Positions 38,695 to 52,400 of a DNA stretch of 64,000 nt are shown here, piece by piece. Source of the stretch: Thinopyrum elongatum (taxonomy: Eukaryota; Streptophyta; Magnoliopsida; Poales; Poaceae); contig CM022300.1 in assembly GCA_011799875.1 (NCBI GenBank), positions 233,068,903-233,132,902 of the forward strand, in the 5' to 3' direction. The position numbers and the translations under genes were made by a program. The notes beneath the pieces are model-generated. The model was not told the DNA's origin and did no database searches. It saw only the letters and a program-made list of their open reading frames with translations. The stretch's first letter is position 1. Every line of letters starts with the position of its first letter.

Positions 38695-40159
38695 TGAAAG
38701 TGCGTTATATCGACTAGAGGGGGGTGAATAGGCAATTTTACAAATTCGTACCTGAGGAATTCAAGGTGAGGAAATTCTACAGCAACGAATACTTAGACAG
38801 CAGAAAAGTACTCTATGCAATAACATGGCATAAGCAACAGTCATCATGAGAAATGAAATAGGCACGAGAGTACAGGTAGCGTGAAACATAGGATAAGCAG
38901 GCTGAAGACTAAGTGACCGAAGAATTGGGATTGAGGAATGAGAAAGTCTTCAGTCAAAGTTTCAAACAGTAACGATCAAGTACACAGCAAGTATGCGAGG
39001 AAATGAAAGGGTTGAGGAAATAGAAACCAGTAGCTCATGAAGACGATGGTTTGGAAGACCAGTTCCAACTGCTGTGACAGTTGTACATCTGGTTGGAGCG
39101 GCTAGGTATTTAAACCTGAGGAAACAGAGTCCCGGACACAACAGTCCTCACCATGCTCCTTGAGCTAAGTCACAAGACCTCGCCCAATCACTCGTGGTAA
39201 GTCTTCCAAGGTGACTTCCAAACCTACAGACTGGCACTCGGCGATCCACAATTTCCTCTTGGATGCTCTAGACCATGACGCCTAACCGTCTGGAGGATGC
39301 ATAGTCCTCAAAGGTAACAGCGTCGGTTCCACACGAGAACAATTTCTCAGTGATGCTCAATCATTTGGGTTTTAGGTGTTGGGTTTGGGTTTTCCTCACT
39401 TGATGATTTTCGCTCAAAGTCCTCGGAGGATGAGATGCTCTAAATGACAAGTGTCAGTTTCTCTCGGAGTTAGCCAACCAGCTAGTGGTTGGGGGCGGCT
39501 ATTTATAGCCGGGGGCAGCACGACATGATAAGACATAAATGCCCTTCATGATATGACCGTTAGGTGGGTAGGATATTTTGGACAGGCTGGCGCATAGCAC
39601 AGCAACGGTCGGAAATTTGAGCTCTCAAATTCCTCAGGCATATCATGTTCCTCACTTGTAGGCAATCCGCACTGGCGAATTCCTAACTCCTCAGTCAGAA
39701 CAAATTCCTCAGAGAACAGAAGAACTTCATCTCTGTCACTGAAGAACTTGACTGAACTGTATGAGATTTCAATGGCTTCTTAGAAAGGATTGGTAGGTGT
39801 AGGATTTGCGTGACATGCACTTGGAAAACTTTTCCTTAGTTTTACCTTGACCCCCTTTAACAGTACAGTGTTTCCTATGACTCAAGTAAGTGAAAACAAA
39901 ACTAGAAAACAAAAGTCTTCACGCTTCATAATCCTCGCATCAAATCTAGTCTTCAAGGGCACACCAATTTCCTCATTTTCAAAGTCTTCAGAAAAACACA
40001 AAGTCTTCAATTGAAGACTTTCATTTTTCGGGGGCGACATTCTTGTAAATATCAAACTCCTCATAGAGACTTATGACTGTGTACACTCACAAAACATTAT
40101 TCCCTTAACCTATAAGTCTTCATACACCAAAATCACTAAGGGGCACTAGATGCACTTAA
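38695..40159 (-). repeat. 3' LTR of copia copy 2
   Basis: Starts TGAAAGTGCGTTATATCGAC and ends at about 40159 (GATGCACTTAAA, one base off the clean GATGCACTTACA). The TATAAATA is at 39500-39507 on the minus strand. Confidence 0.85.
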
Positions 40160-40686
40160 ATCTCCCCTTTTTGGTGATGGATGACAAATAGGTTAAGTTT
40201 TCAACGGGGATAAAAACATATGAAGTGTAAATAATGATATTGAGGAATTGATTGCAAGATATAGAGGAACTCCCCCTGAAGATGTGGCATTTCAGGATTT
40301 GCTTTAGATTGCAAGTGCACATTGTAGAGTAATATCTGGAGATCTCCCCCTATATCTTGTAATTATACACACATTTAACATATGATGTGAAGAATTTGAA
40401 ATGCATGAGAAATATGGTATCTGACGAAATCCAGCATGCGTGCATTAAGGTACTTGAGGAAATAAGCATGCAGATGGAGAAGATGAAAAGTATCAGACCA
40501 CCATAGGACTTAAGTTTACAAGTCAACCAAAAACACTTCAGAAGAGCGAGAGTTGTAACTTAACAGAAAAAAATAGCCCATATATAAGACCCGCTTGAAG
40601 ACTAACTCAAATTTCTCCCGCTTTGTCATTGAATGACCAAAATGGACGAAAAATGAGGACTAACGCCCTGAAGAAATATCATCATG

Positions 40687-43457
40687 ATGTCGATGGAGGA
40701 GCGCCAGCATTGTTGGGGCGTCCGTTGAGGTCAGGCCTACCGCAGTGTTGTTCAAATCTTCAACTTCTCTGTTTCATGCGATGAAGAATATGAACTGGCA
40801 ACAAGCTGAGGAAACTTTGACCTTCTTGAATTTCTTTGAAGGGGGCTGAGACCAGTCAAAGTCCTGTTGGAAGCCCATCTCTTGAGATCTTCAGCACTAT
40901 AATATTCGACAGAATAGCCCAAGTGCGGTCAAAGACTTCATGCACATAGTAGTGATTCTTCTTCATAGTGTTTGAGTGACTATCATGTTCTAAAGAATTG
41001 CACCAAACTGACGCTTGACCCACTTGTGATTTCGATCCACTTTCTGATGAAGACTAAGGAGAAGTTACGATCAGTCATCACACGCGGAGCTGTTGCTTGA
41101 GGATTTTGCTTTGAAGCTTGGCGGCAGAATCTGTGTGCAGAGTCTCATCATTGGTGGAGTAGGATGCAGCTTTGCAAAAGTCCATCAAGAACAAGTGCCT
41201 TCACTATAACAGCAGCCTTGCCCTTCTCATCAGCCGAGAGGAAATAGTCCGCTTGAGGACTTCAATAGGTGGGCAAATACTGAGAGATTCTGAAAGTCAG
41301 CCTGATAATGAATTGAAGACCTTGATCTGATGAATTTCATGATCCAGGGAGCATAAGGCTTCACTCAAAGGTTGACAAAGCAGCATTGGCCAAAGTCCTC
41401 ATGAAGAAATATGGTAGTTAATGGGAATGCCATGTATCATGTTGAACGGTAGATTCTTCATGATGCAACAACCTCTTCTCATGAGAGTTGTGCCTTGATT
41501 GGACCGAGGGTTTGGTCAATATGCGATATATGTCCTTGGCACATAGAGCATTCCTTTCACAAGGAAAGTGGTCCTTGGAGCTGGCCAGCCTTCAAAGGCT
41601 CACAGCAATGCATCAAATGATTTGGAGTTCAGGTTCACATAGATGAGCCTAGCACTCAGTGTGAGGACTGACTGGGACGGCGTGAAGCAATTCAGAGGCC
41701 GGGTGCTTTGGTAATGAGTATTTTCAGTCATCTAGTCTGCACCCATGAATTCAAATCTTCAATGTTTCCAGTGATATGCAGTGTGGCGTAGAATTGAAGA
41801 ATGATTTCTCATTCTGTCACAGAGTCAGTGCAGAAGTAAGCAGCCCAGTGTCATGAAGAACACTGAGGCTGGATGGAAGCAAGGAAGCGACTCCAATACC
41901 CATGAGGAATTTGCTCGTGGTCAAATACCTTGTTCTTACCAAACAGGAGGAAGAGTAATAATTCATTTGAATAGCAGTCCAGAAAGCGCTTGCGTAGTAG
42001 TCTGCAGAGTCATAGGGATTGTATTCGTGAAGAATGATGCTCAGCAAAGAAATCATCAGCGTTGAATTTTTTGCTTTTGGTGTGAGGATTTTGTGGCTTG
42101 GGTGAAAGATTAACAGTGAAGTTTCACAGCCGCTTGGCGCACAACCTCTGGACGCCATAGACTGAGGAAGTTCCATAGCAATTCATCAGCTGCAGTCTTG
42201 GACTCCATTTCGTTTAGCATCAGTAGCTGGAACTTCTTCTGAATAGAATGAGTGAAGATTGATGTCCATCAGAGCCCGTTGAATTTCTTCAGATGGCACA
42301 GGGGACTAAGGAATTGTTGCAGAGGAGTGGTCAATGGTTGAATTTGGATGATGTCTTTCCCAATAATCATCATTGAGAATGGTGTAGTAGACCCACATCC
42401 AATCCTCATCTTCTCATCAACTTCTTCAACGCTGCGTCTTCAGCTTGAACTGAGCAGGGCGATGATACCAGAAGGGTTGGAAGGGATATCATTCACTTAA
42501 TTTCGTCATCAATGTTCTAGAAGTAGAAGCAGAAGGGACGCGCTTCATCACTGTCATCAGGAATGTCATATTCTCATCAAAGGGAACAATTTCCTTGATG
42601 GCATGCTTGAGATAGGAACAACATCAATGGGTTGGTGTACAGCTTTGCAAAGTCTTCAATTTCTTGGGAGCTGAAGACTCTGTAGTTTGTGATGCTTTCT
42701 TTTCTTCACAGCTGCCTTTCGCAGCTTTGGTCTTCTTGCTTCTGGATGCAGAAGGAAGGTGGATATCTTTCATCTAAGATGATTGCAGGAGGAGCAGATG
42801 AAAGTGTGTAGATCTTCAGGCACAACTGATGCAGTTGGCCTTGGCTTGTTCAGATTCTTTAGGCACAGCTTCTATGCTTCAGCTGACCTGAGTTGTTTTC
42901 AGGCGCAAACATGGAGTTGGGGCCTGGCATTTTCTTCAGTAGGCTGAGCAGATGCATCAGCCTGAGGAACTTGTTGTTGCGATGGAACTGCAACATCTGG
43001 TTGAATCCATTGGCCATTCTGACAAATCTGATTGGCACCTAGCCAATCTACATGATATGCGTCAAATTCATCGCTTAGAGCTTTGATTCCTTTTCCGATT
43101 CAGAAGTTCTTCAGGAGTCATCTTCACATCGTTTTTCTTCAGAAAGCGCTCCTTCTTGTATGGGCTTTCTTGACTTGACTGGCCTTCTCAAATGCATTTT
43201 TTTTGGCTATGAAGGCCGTCAAGTGTGGCTCTGGCCAGGAGTGAGGTCAATTCAGGCAAAGGAGTATTTGGATCCTTGTGCCATAGATCGATGAAATCAA
43301 GGATCCTTTAGGATCCAGCATGAGTGGCACAGCACTGCCTTTGGCTCTAGCGGCGTTTTCTTGCAAGTCTTGATGATCTCAGCAAGTTCTTCATCATCAG
43401 CATCATCGTCATCAGAGGAACTTGGAAGGCAAATTGCTTTTGTGAGGCTTGGGCCCT
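40687..43457 (-). pseudogene. Extra ORF downstream of pol, error-rich copy 2 (truncated)
   Basis: Matches 55430 to about 58280, with indels throughout. The 5' part of the frame is missing because the copy ends at 43457. Only short stretches of readable protein remain. Confidence 0.8.
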
Positions 43458-46400
43458 CAGGCGTACGTCGCTACCGGACAGACGTCCGCCTTGACTCGCG
43501 TAACCCTAAGACAAGGGTGGAGTGGTGTCGCGTGCTCGCCTGACATCCCATCATCGCTACACGATGACGTCCGCTATCGCGTATTACCCTAAGACAGGGA
43601 TGGCAGTGGTGTCACGAGCTCGTCTCGGCGTCTGACGTTGCTACTGCGACGATGTCCGCCTTGACTTAATGTTACCCTAAGACAGCGTGGCAGTGTTGTC
43701 ACGTGCTCGTCTCGGCGTACGGCGTCAGCTGCAGGGCGGCATCCGCCTTGACTCGTGTTACGGTAAGACAGGGTGGCAGTGGTGTCACGTGTCGTCCCGG
43801 CTTCCGCCTCGCCACCGCGACGACGTCTGCGTCGACTCGCGTTACGCTATGGACAGGGTGGCGTGGTGTACGTGTCGTCTCGGCGTCGTCCTCGCTACCA
43901 CGACGAGTCTGCGTCGACTCACGTTACGCTATGACAGGGTGGCAGTGGTGTCACGTGCTTGTCTCGGCGTTCCGTTGTGGCTTCCGCGATGATGTCTGCC
44001 TCTACTCACATTACCCTAAGACGGGTGGCCGTGGTGTCACAGTGCTCGTCTCTGTGTCATCATCGCACCACAAGACAGTCCGCCTTGACTCGCATTACCC
44101 TAAGACAGGGTGGCAAATGGTGTCACGTGCTCGTCTCGGCGCGTCCGTCATGGCTACTGCGAAACTCCGCCTCGACTCGTGTGACCTAAGACAGAGTGGC
44201 ACGTGTTGTCAAGTGCTCGTCTAGGGTCCATCGGACGGCTACAGGACGACCTCTGCCTCGACTCGCGTTACCCTAAGACAGCGTGGCAGTGGTGTCACGT
44301 GCTCATCTCGGCGTCCATCGTCGCTACCGCGACGACGTCTGCCTCGACCCGCGTTACCCTAAGACAGGGTGGCAGTGGTGTCACATGCTTGTCTCGGAGT
44401 ACGTCATCGGTACCACGACGACATCCGCCTTGACTTGGGTTATGCTATGACAGGGTGGCAGTGGTGTCACGTGCTTGTCTCATCGTCCGTCCTTGCTACC
44501 GCGACAACATCCGCCTCGACTCGCGTTACGCTAAGACAGAATGGCACTGGTGTCACGTGCTTGTCTCATCGTCCGTCGTCGCTACCACGACGACATCCGC
44601 CTCAACTCGCGTTACCCTAAGGTAGGGTGGCAGTGGTGTCACGTGCTCGTCTCGGTGTCCGTCGTCGCTACCGCGACGACGTCCGCCCTGACTCGCGTAA
44701 CCCTAAGACAATGTGGCAGTGGTGTCGCGTGCTCGTCTCGACATCCATCATCCCTACCACGATGTCCGCCTCTACGCGTGTTACCCTAAGACAGGATGGA
44801 AGTGGTGTCACGAGCTCGTCTCGGCGTCCGACGTTGCTACTGCGACGATGTCCACCTTGACTCATGTTACCCTAAGACAGCATGGCAGTGTTGTCACGTG
44901 CTCGTCTCGGCGTCCGTCGTCGCTACTGTGACGGCATCCACCTTGACCCGTGTTACGGTAAGACAGCGTGGCAGTGGTGTCACGTGCTCGTCTCGGCTTC
45001 CGACCTTGCTACCGCGACGATGTCTGCGTCGACTCGCGTTATGCTATGACAGGGTGGCAGTGGTGTCACGTGCTCGTCTCGGCGTCCGTCCTCGCTACCG
45101 CGACGACATCCGTCTCGCCTCGCGTTACGCTAAGACAAGGTGGCAGTGGTGTCACGTGCTCATCTCGGCGTCCGTCCTCGCTACCACGACGACGTCTGCG
45201 TCGACTCACGTTACGCTACGACAGGGTGGCAGTGGTGTCACGTGCTTGTCTCGGCGTCCGTTGTTGCTTCCGCGATGATGTCTGCCTCTACTCACATTAC
45301 CCTAAGACTGGGTGGCCGTGGTGTCACGTGCTCGTCTCTGTGTCCGTCATCGCTACCACAACGACGTCCGCCTTGACTCGCATTACCCTAAGACAGGGTG
45401 GCAATGGTGTCACGTGCTCGTCTCGGCGTCCGTCATGGCTACTGCGATGATGTCCGCCTCGACTCGTGTTACCCTAAGACAGCGTGGCAGTGTTGTCACG
45501 TGCTCGTCTCGGCGTCCATCGACGCTACCAGGACGACCTCTGCCTCGACTCGCGTTACCCTAAGACAGCGTGGCAGTGGTGTCACGTGCTCGTCTCGGCG
45601 TCCATCGTCGCTACCGTGACAACGTCTGCCTCGACCCGCGTTACCCTAAGACAGGTTGGCAGTGGAGTCACGTGCTCGTCTCGGAGTACATCATCGCTAC
45701 CGCGACGACCTCCGCCTTGACTTGGGTTATGCTAAGACAGGGTGGCAGTGGTGTCACGTGCTTGTCTCATCGTCCGTCCTCGCTACCGCGACAACATCCG
45801 TCTCGACTCGCGTTACCCTAAGACAGAATGGCACTGGTGTCACGTGCTTGTCTCATCGTCCGTCGTCGCTACCACGACGACATCCGCCTCAACTCGCGTT
45901 ACCCTAAGGTAGGGTGGCAGTGGTGTCACGTGCTCGTCTCGGCGTCCGTCGTCGGTACCGCGACGACGTCCGCCTTGACTCGCGTAACCCTAAGACAGGG
46001 TGGCAGTGGTGTCGCGTGCTCGTCTCGGCATCCATCATCGTTACCACGATGACGTCCGCCTCTACGCGTGTTACCCTAAGATAGGATGGTAGTGGTGTCA
46101 CGAGCTCGTCTCGGCTTCCGACGTTGCTACTGCGACGATGTCCGCCTTGACTCATGTTACCCTAAGACAGTGTGGCAGTGTTGTCACGTGCTCGTCTCGG
46201 CGTCCGTCGTCGCTACCGGGACGGCATCCGCCTTGACTCGTGTTACGGTAAGACAGGGTGGCAGAGGTGTCACGTGCTCGTCTCGTCTTCCGCCCTAGCT
46301 ACCACGACGACGTCTGCGTCGACTCGCGTTACGCTATGACAGGGTGGCAGTGGTGTCACGTGCTCGTCTCGGCGTCCGTCCTCGCTACCGCAACGACATC

Positions 46401-49400
46401 CGTCTCGCCTCGCGTTACGCAAAGACAGGGTGGCAGTGGTGTCACATGCTCGTCTCGGCGTCCGTCCTCGCTACCACGACGACGTCTGCGTCGACTCACG
46501 TTAAGCTATGACAGGGTGGCAGTGGTGTCACGTGCTTGTCTCGGCGTCCGTTGTTGCTTCCGCGATGATGTCTGCCTCTACTCACATTACCCTAAGACAG
46601 GGTGGCCGTGGTGTCACGTGCTCGTCTCAGTGTCCGTCATGCTACCACAACGGACGTCTCCTTGACTCGCTTTACCCTAAGACAGGGTGGCATGGTGTCA
46701 CGTGCTCGTCTCGGCGTCCGTCATGGCTACTGCGACGACGTCCGCCTCGACTCGTGTACCTAAGACAGCGTGGCAGTGTTGTCACGGGCTCTCTCGGCGT
46801 TCCATCACGCTACAGGACGACCTCGCCTTACTCGCGTACCCTAAGACAGTGTGGCAGTGGTTCACGTGCTCGTCTCGGCGTCCATCAGTCGACCGCGACG
46901 AACGTCTGCCTCGACCGCGTTACCTAAGACAGGGTGGCAGTGGTGTCACGTGCTCGTCTCGGGGAAAGTCATCGGTAACGCGATGACATCGCCTTGACTG
47001 GGGTTATGCTAAGACAGGGTGGCAGTGGTGTACGTGCTTGTCTCATCGTCCTCTCGCACCGCGACAACATCCGCCTCGACTCGCGTTCGCTAAGACAAAA
47101 TGGCAATGGTCTAGTGCTTGTCTCATCGTCGTCGTGCTACCACGACGACATCCGCCTCAACTCGCTTACCTAAGAGTAGGGTGGCAGTGGTGTCACGTGC
47201 TCGTCTTGGCGTCCGTCGTCGCATACCACGACGAAATCCGCCTTGACTCGCGTAACCCTTAAGACAGGGTGCAGTGGTTGTCGCGTGCTCGTCTCGGCAT
47301 CCATCATCGTTACCACGATGACGTCCGCCTTACGCGTGTTACCTAAGACAGGATGGCAGTGGTTCACAAGCTCGTCTCGGCGTCCGACGTTGCTACTGCG
47401 ACGATGTCCGCATTGACTCATGTTACCTAAGACAGGTGGCAGTGTTGTCACGTGCTCGTCTCGGCGTCCGTCGTCGCCTAACCGGGACGGCATCCGCTGA
47501 CTCATGTTACGGTAAGGCAGGGTGGCCGAAAGGGTGTCACGTGCTCGTCTCGTCTTCCGCCCTTAGATACACGCCGAAGCTTGCGTCGAATAGCGTGTAC
47601 GTATGAACAGGGTCGGCAGTTGCGTCAGTGCTCGTATCGGCGTACGTCATCGCGACGACATCCGTCTCGTCTCACGTTACGCTAAGACAGGGTGGCAGTG
47701 GTGTCACATGCTCGTCTCGGCGTCCGTCCTCGCTACCACGACGTTGTCTGCGTCGACTCACGTTACGCTATGACAGGGTGGCAGTGGTGTCACGTGCTTG
47801 TCTCGGCGTCCGTTGTTGCTTCCGCGATGATGTCAGCCTCTACTCACATTACCCTAAGACAGGCTGGCCGTGGTGTCACGTGCTCGTCTCTGTGTCCGTC
47901 GTCGCTACCACGACGACGTCCGCCTTGACTCGCATTACCCTAAGACAGGGTGGCAATGGTGTCACGTGCTCGTCTCGGCGTCCGTCATGGCTACTGCGAC
48001 GACGTCCGCCTCGACTCGTGTTACCCTAAGACAGCGTGGCAGTGTTGTCACGTGCTCGTCTCGGCGTCCGTCGTCGCTACCGGGACGACGTCCACCTCGA
48101 CTTGCGTTACCCTAAGACAGCGTGGCAGTGGTATCACGTCCTCGACTCGCGTTACCTTAAGACAGGGTGGGAGTGGTGTTACGTACTTGTCTCGGAGTCC
48201 GTCGTCGCTACCGCAATGACGTCTGCCTTGATTGGGGTGATGCTAAGACAGGGTGGCACTGGTGTCACGTTCTTGTCTCAGCATCCATCGTCGCTACCGC
48301 GACGACATCCACCTCGACTCGCGTTACGCTAAGACAGGGTGGCAGCGGTGTCACGTGCTCGTCTCAGTGTCCGTCCTCGCTACCGCGACGACTTCCGCCT
48401 CGACTCGTGTTTCGCTAAGACAGGGTGGCAGTGGTGTCACGTGCTCGTCTCGGTGTCCGTCCTCGCTACCGCGACGACTTCCGCCTCGACTCGCGTTACG
48501 CTAAGCCAGGATGGCCGTGGTTTCACGTGCTCGTCTCGGCGTCCGTCCTCGCTACGGCAACGACGTCCGCCTCTACTCGTGTTACGCTAAGACAGGGTGG
48601 CAGCGGTGTCACGTGCTCGTCTCGGTGTCCGTCCTCGCTACCGCGACGACTTCCGGCTCGACCCGCGTTACGCTAAGACAGGATGGCCGTGGTGTCACGT
48701 GCTCGTCTCGGTGTCCGTCCTCGCTACGGCGACGACGTCTGCCTCTACTTGCGTTACGCTAAGACAGGTTGATAGCGGTGTCACATGCTCATCTCTACGT
48801 CCATCATCGCTACCGCGACGACGTCCGCCTTGACTCGCATTACCCTAAGACAAGGTGGCAGTGGTGTCACGTGCTCGTCTCAGCGTCCATCCTCGCTACA
48901 GTGGGTGGCAGTGTTCCGCCGTCGCTACCGCGATGACGTCCGCCTCGAGCCAAGTTACCCTAAGATCGAGTGGCACTGGTGTCACGTGCTTGTCTCGGCG
49001 TCCGTCGTCGCTACCACGATGACATCCGCCTCAACTAACGTTACCCTAAGGAAGGGTGGCAGTGGTGTCACGTGCGCGTCTCAGCGTCCGTCATCGCTAC
49101 CACGACGACTTCCGCCTCGACTCTCGTTACCCTAAGACAGGGTGGCAGTGGTGTCACGTGCTCGTCTCGGCGTCCGTCGTTGCTACTGCGACAACGTCCG
49201 CCTCGACTCATGTTACCCTAAGACAGCGTGGTAGTGTTGTCACGTGCTCGTCTCGGTGTCTGTCATCGCTACCGGGACGACGTCCGCCTCGACTCGCGTT
49301 ACCCTAAGATAGCGTGGCAGTGGTGTCACGTGCTTGTCTTGGCGTCCGTCGTCGCTACTGCGACGACGTCCACCTCGACCCGCGTTACCCTAAGACACGG

Positions 49401-52400
49401 CGGCAGTGGTGTCACGTGCTCGTCTCGGTGTCCGTCATCGCTACCACGATGACGTCCACCTCTATGCGCGTTAACCTAAGACAAGGTGGCAGTGGTGTCA
49501 CAAGCTCATCTCGGCGTCCGACGTTGCTACTGCGACGACGTCAGCCTCGACTCGTGTTACCCTAAGACAGCGTTGCAGTGTTGTCACATGCTCGTCTCAG
49601 CGTCCGTCGTCGCTACTGGGACGGCATCCGCCTGGACTCGCGTTACGGTAATACAGGGTGGCAGTAGTGTCACGTGCTCGTCTCGGCTTCCGCCCTCGCT
49701 ACCGCGATGACGTCTGCGTCGACTCGCATTACGCTATGACAGGGTGGCAGTGGTGTCACGTGCTCGTCTTGGCCTCCGTCCTCGCTACCGCGACGACATC
49801 CGTCTCGACTCGCGTTATGCTAAGACAGGGTGGCAGTGGTGTCACGTGCTCGTCTCGGCGTCCGTCCTCGCTACCGCGACGACGTCTGCGTCGACTCGTG
49901 TTACGCTATGATAGGGTGGCAGTGGTGTCACGCGCTTGTCTCTGCGTCCGTCGTTGCTACCGCGATGACGTCTGCATCTACTCACATTACCCTAAGACAG
50001 GGTGGCAATGGTGTCACGTGCTCGTCTCGGCGTCCGTCATGGCTACTGCGACGACGTCCGCCTAGACTCGTGTTACCCTAAGACAGCGTGGCAGTGTTGT
50101 CACGTGCTCGTCTCGGCGTCCATCGTTGCTACCAGGATGACGTCCGCCTCGACTTGCGTTAACCTAAGACAGCGTGGCAGTGGTATCATGTCCTCGACTC
50201 ACGTTACCCTAAGACAGGGTGGCAGTGGTGTTACGTACTCGTCTCTGAGTCCGTCGTCGCTACCGCGATGACGTCCGCCTTGACTGGGGTGATGCTAACA
50301 CAGGGTGGCACTGGTGTCACGTTCTTGTCTCAGCATCCATCGTCGCTACAGCGACGACATCCGCCCCGACTCACGTTGCGCTAAGACAGGGTGGCAGCGG
50401 TGTCACGTGCTCGTCTCGGCGTCCGTCCTCGCTACCGCGACGACTTCCGCCACGACTCGCGTTACGCTAAGACAGGGTGGCAGTGGTGTCACGTGCTCGT
50501 CTCGGCGTCCGTCCTCGCTACCGCGATGACTTCCGCCTCGACCCGCGTTACGCTAAGACAGGATGGCCGTGGTGTCACGTGCTCGTCTCGGTGTCCGTCC
50601 TCGCTACGGCGACGATGTCCGCCTCTACTCGCCTTACGCTAAGACAGGTTGACAGCGGTGTCACATGCTTGTCTCTGCGTCCGTCATCACTACCGCGACG
50701 ACGTCTGCCTTGACTCGCATTACCACGACAGAGTGGCACTGGTGTCACGTGCTCGTCTCGGCGTCCGTCGTCGCTACCACGACGACATCCGCCTCAACTA
50801 ACGTTACCCTAAGGCAGGGTGGCAGTGGTGTCACGTGCTAGTCTCGGCGTCCGTCGTCGCTACCATGACGACGTCCACCTCGACTCTCGTTACCCTAAGA
50901 TAGGGTGGCACTGGTGTCATGTGCTTGTCTTGGCATCCGTCGTTGCTACTGCGACAACGTCTGCCTCGACTCGTGTTACCCTAAGACAGCATGGCAGTGT
51001 TGTCACGTGCTCGTCTCTGTGTCTGTCGTCGCTACCGGGACGACGTCCGTCTCGACTCGCGTTACCCTAAGAAAGCGTGGCAGTGGTGTCACGTGCTCAT
51101 CTTGGCGTCCGTCGTCGCTACTGCGACGACATCCGCCTCGACCCGCGTTACCCTAAGACAGGGTGCCAGTGGTGTCACGTGCTCGTCTCGGAGTTCGTCG
51201 TCGCTACAGCGATGACATCCGCCTTGACTGGAGTTATGCTAAGACAGGGTGGCAGTGGTGTCACGTTCTCGTCTCATCGTCCGTCCTCGCTACCATGACG
51301 ACATCCGCCTCTTCTCGTGTTACGCTAAGATAGGGTGGCAGTGGTGTCATGTGCTCATCTCGGCGTCCGTCCTTGCTACTGTGATGACTTCTGCCTCGAC
51401 TCGCGTTACGCTAAGATAGGGTGGAAGTGGTGTCACGTGCTCGTCTCGGCATCCATCCTCGCTACGGCGACGACGTCTGCCTCTCTTTCTGTTACCCTAA
51501 GATAGGGTGGCAGTGTTCCGTCGTCGCTACCGCGAAGACGTCCGCATCGAGTCGAGCTACCCTAAGACAGGGTGGCCGTGGTGTCTCGTGATAGTGTGAC
51601 AGTGGTGTCTCGTGCTCGTCTCGGCGTCCGTCGTGGCTACCGCTACGACGTCCGTCTCGACTCGCGTTACCCTAAGACAGGGTGGCAGTGGTGTCACGTG
51701 CTCTTCTCGGTGTCCGTCGTCGCTACCGCGATGACATCTGCCTCGACTCGCGTTACTCTAAGAGAGGGTGGCAGCGGTGTCACGTGCTCGTCTTGGTGTC
51801 CGTCGTCGATACCGCGGGTGGCAGTGTTACCCTAATACAGAGTGGCACTGGTGTCACGTGCTTGTCTCGGCGTCCGTCGTTGCTACCGTGACAACGTCTG
51901 CCATGACTCATGTAACCCTAAGACAGGGCGGCAGTGGTGTCACGTGCTCGTATCGGCGTCCGTCGTCGCTATTGCGACGACGTCTGCCTCGACTCGCGTT
52001 ACCCTAAGACAGGGTGGCAGTGGTGTCATGTGCTCATCTCGGCGTCCGACGTTGCTACTGCGATGACGTCCGCCTCGACTCGTGTTACCCTAAGACAGCA
52101 TGGTAGTGTTCTCACGTGCTCGTCTCGGCGTCCATCATCGCTACCGGGACGACGTCTGCCTCGACTCGCGTTACCCTAAGACAGCATGGCAGTGGTGTCA
52201 CATGCTCGTCTCGGCGCCCGTCGTCGCTACCGCGATGATGTCCGCCTCGACCCGCGTTACCCTAAGACAGGGTGGCAGTGGTGTCACGTGCTCGTCTCAT
52301 CGTCCGCCTCGACTCACGTAACCCTAAGACAGGGCGGCAGTGGTGTCGCGTGCTCATCTTGGCATCCGTCGTCGCTACCGCGATAACGTCCGCCTCTATG

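Larger units (their letters stand above)
38695..43457 (-). mobile_element. Sirevirus-like copia element, error-rich copy 2 (partial)
   Basis: Matches 53411 to about 58280: LTR, polypurine region, and the C-terminal two thirds of the extra ORF. It ends at 43457 within the Ser/Asp-rich stretch of the extra ORF, and satellite sequence matching 13880 onward follows directly. There is no terminal repeat or target duplication at that end. Confidence 0.85.
14938..44501. other. Probable assembly artefact: 29,564-bp block of error-rich duplicate sequence
   Basis: Bases 14681-14937 and 44245-44501 are identical, at an offset of 29,564. Between them nearly everything is an indel-laden copy of clean sequence elsewhere: 14938-31161 copies 44502 to about 60763; 31162-43457 copies about 45847 to about 58280; 43458-44244 copies about 13880-14680. 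The joins at 31161/31162 and 43457/43458 fall at arbitrary points inside an RNase H frame and the extra ORF, not at element ends. The errors hit satellite and element alike. This fits unpolished long reads inserted at a gap. Removing the block would leave a continuous clean array. A few clean patches exist inside it (for example about 16890-17240). Confidence 0.85.

Noticed and set aside
23873..43457. Three independent Sirevirus insertions at the same satellite position
   Set aside because: All three share the identical insertion point and flanking monomers; two are indel-ridden and end at arbitrary internal points, so they are copies of one locus.
48167..48833. Series of 83-codon frames with similar proteins (AVVSRARLGVRPRYRDD...) every 86 bp
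   Set aside because: They follow from the tandem repeat: 86 is not a multiple of 3, so each frame meets the TAA of the CTAAGACAG tail once per three monomers (258 bp). Many start at GTG, and substitution follows CpG decay rather than codon position.
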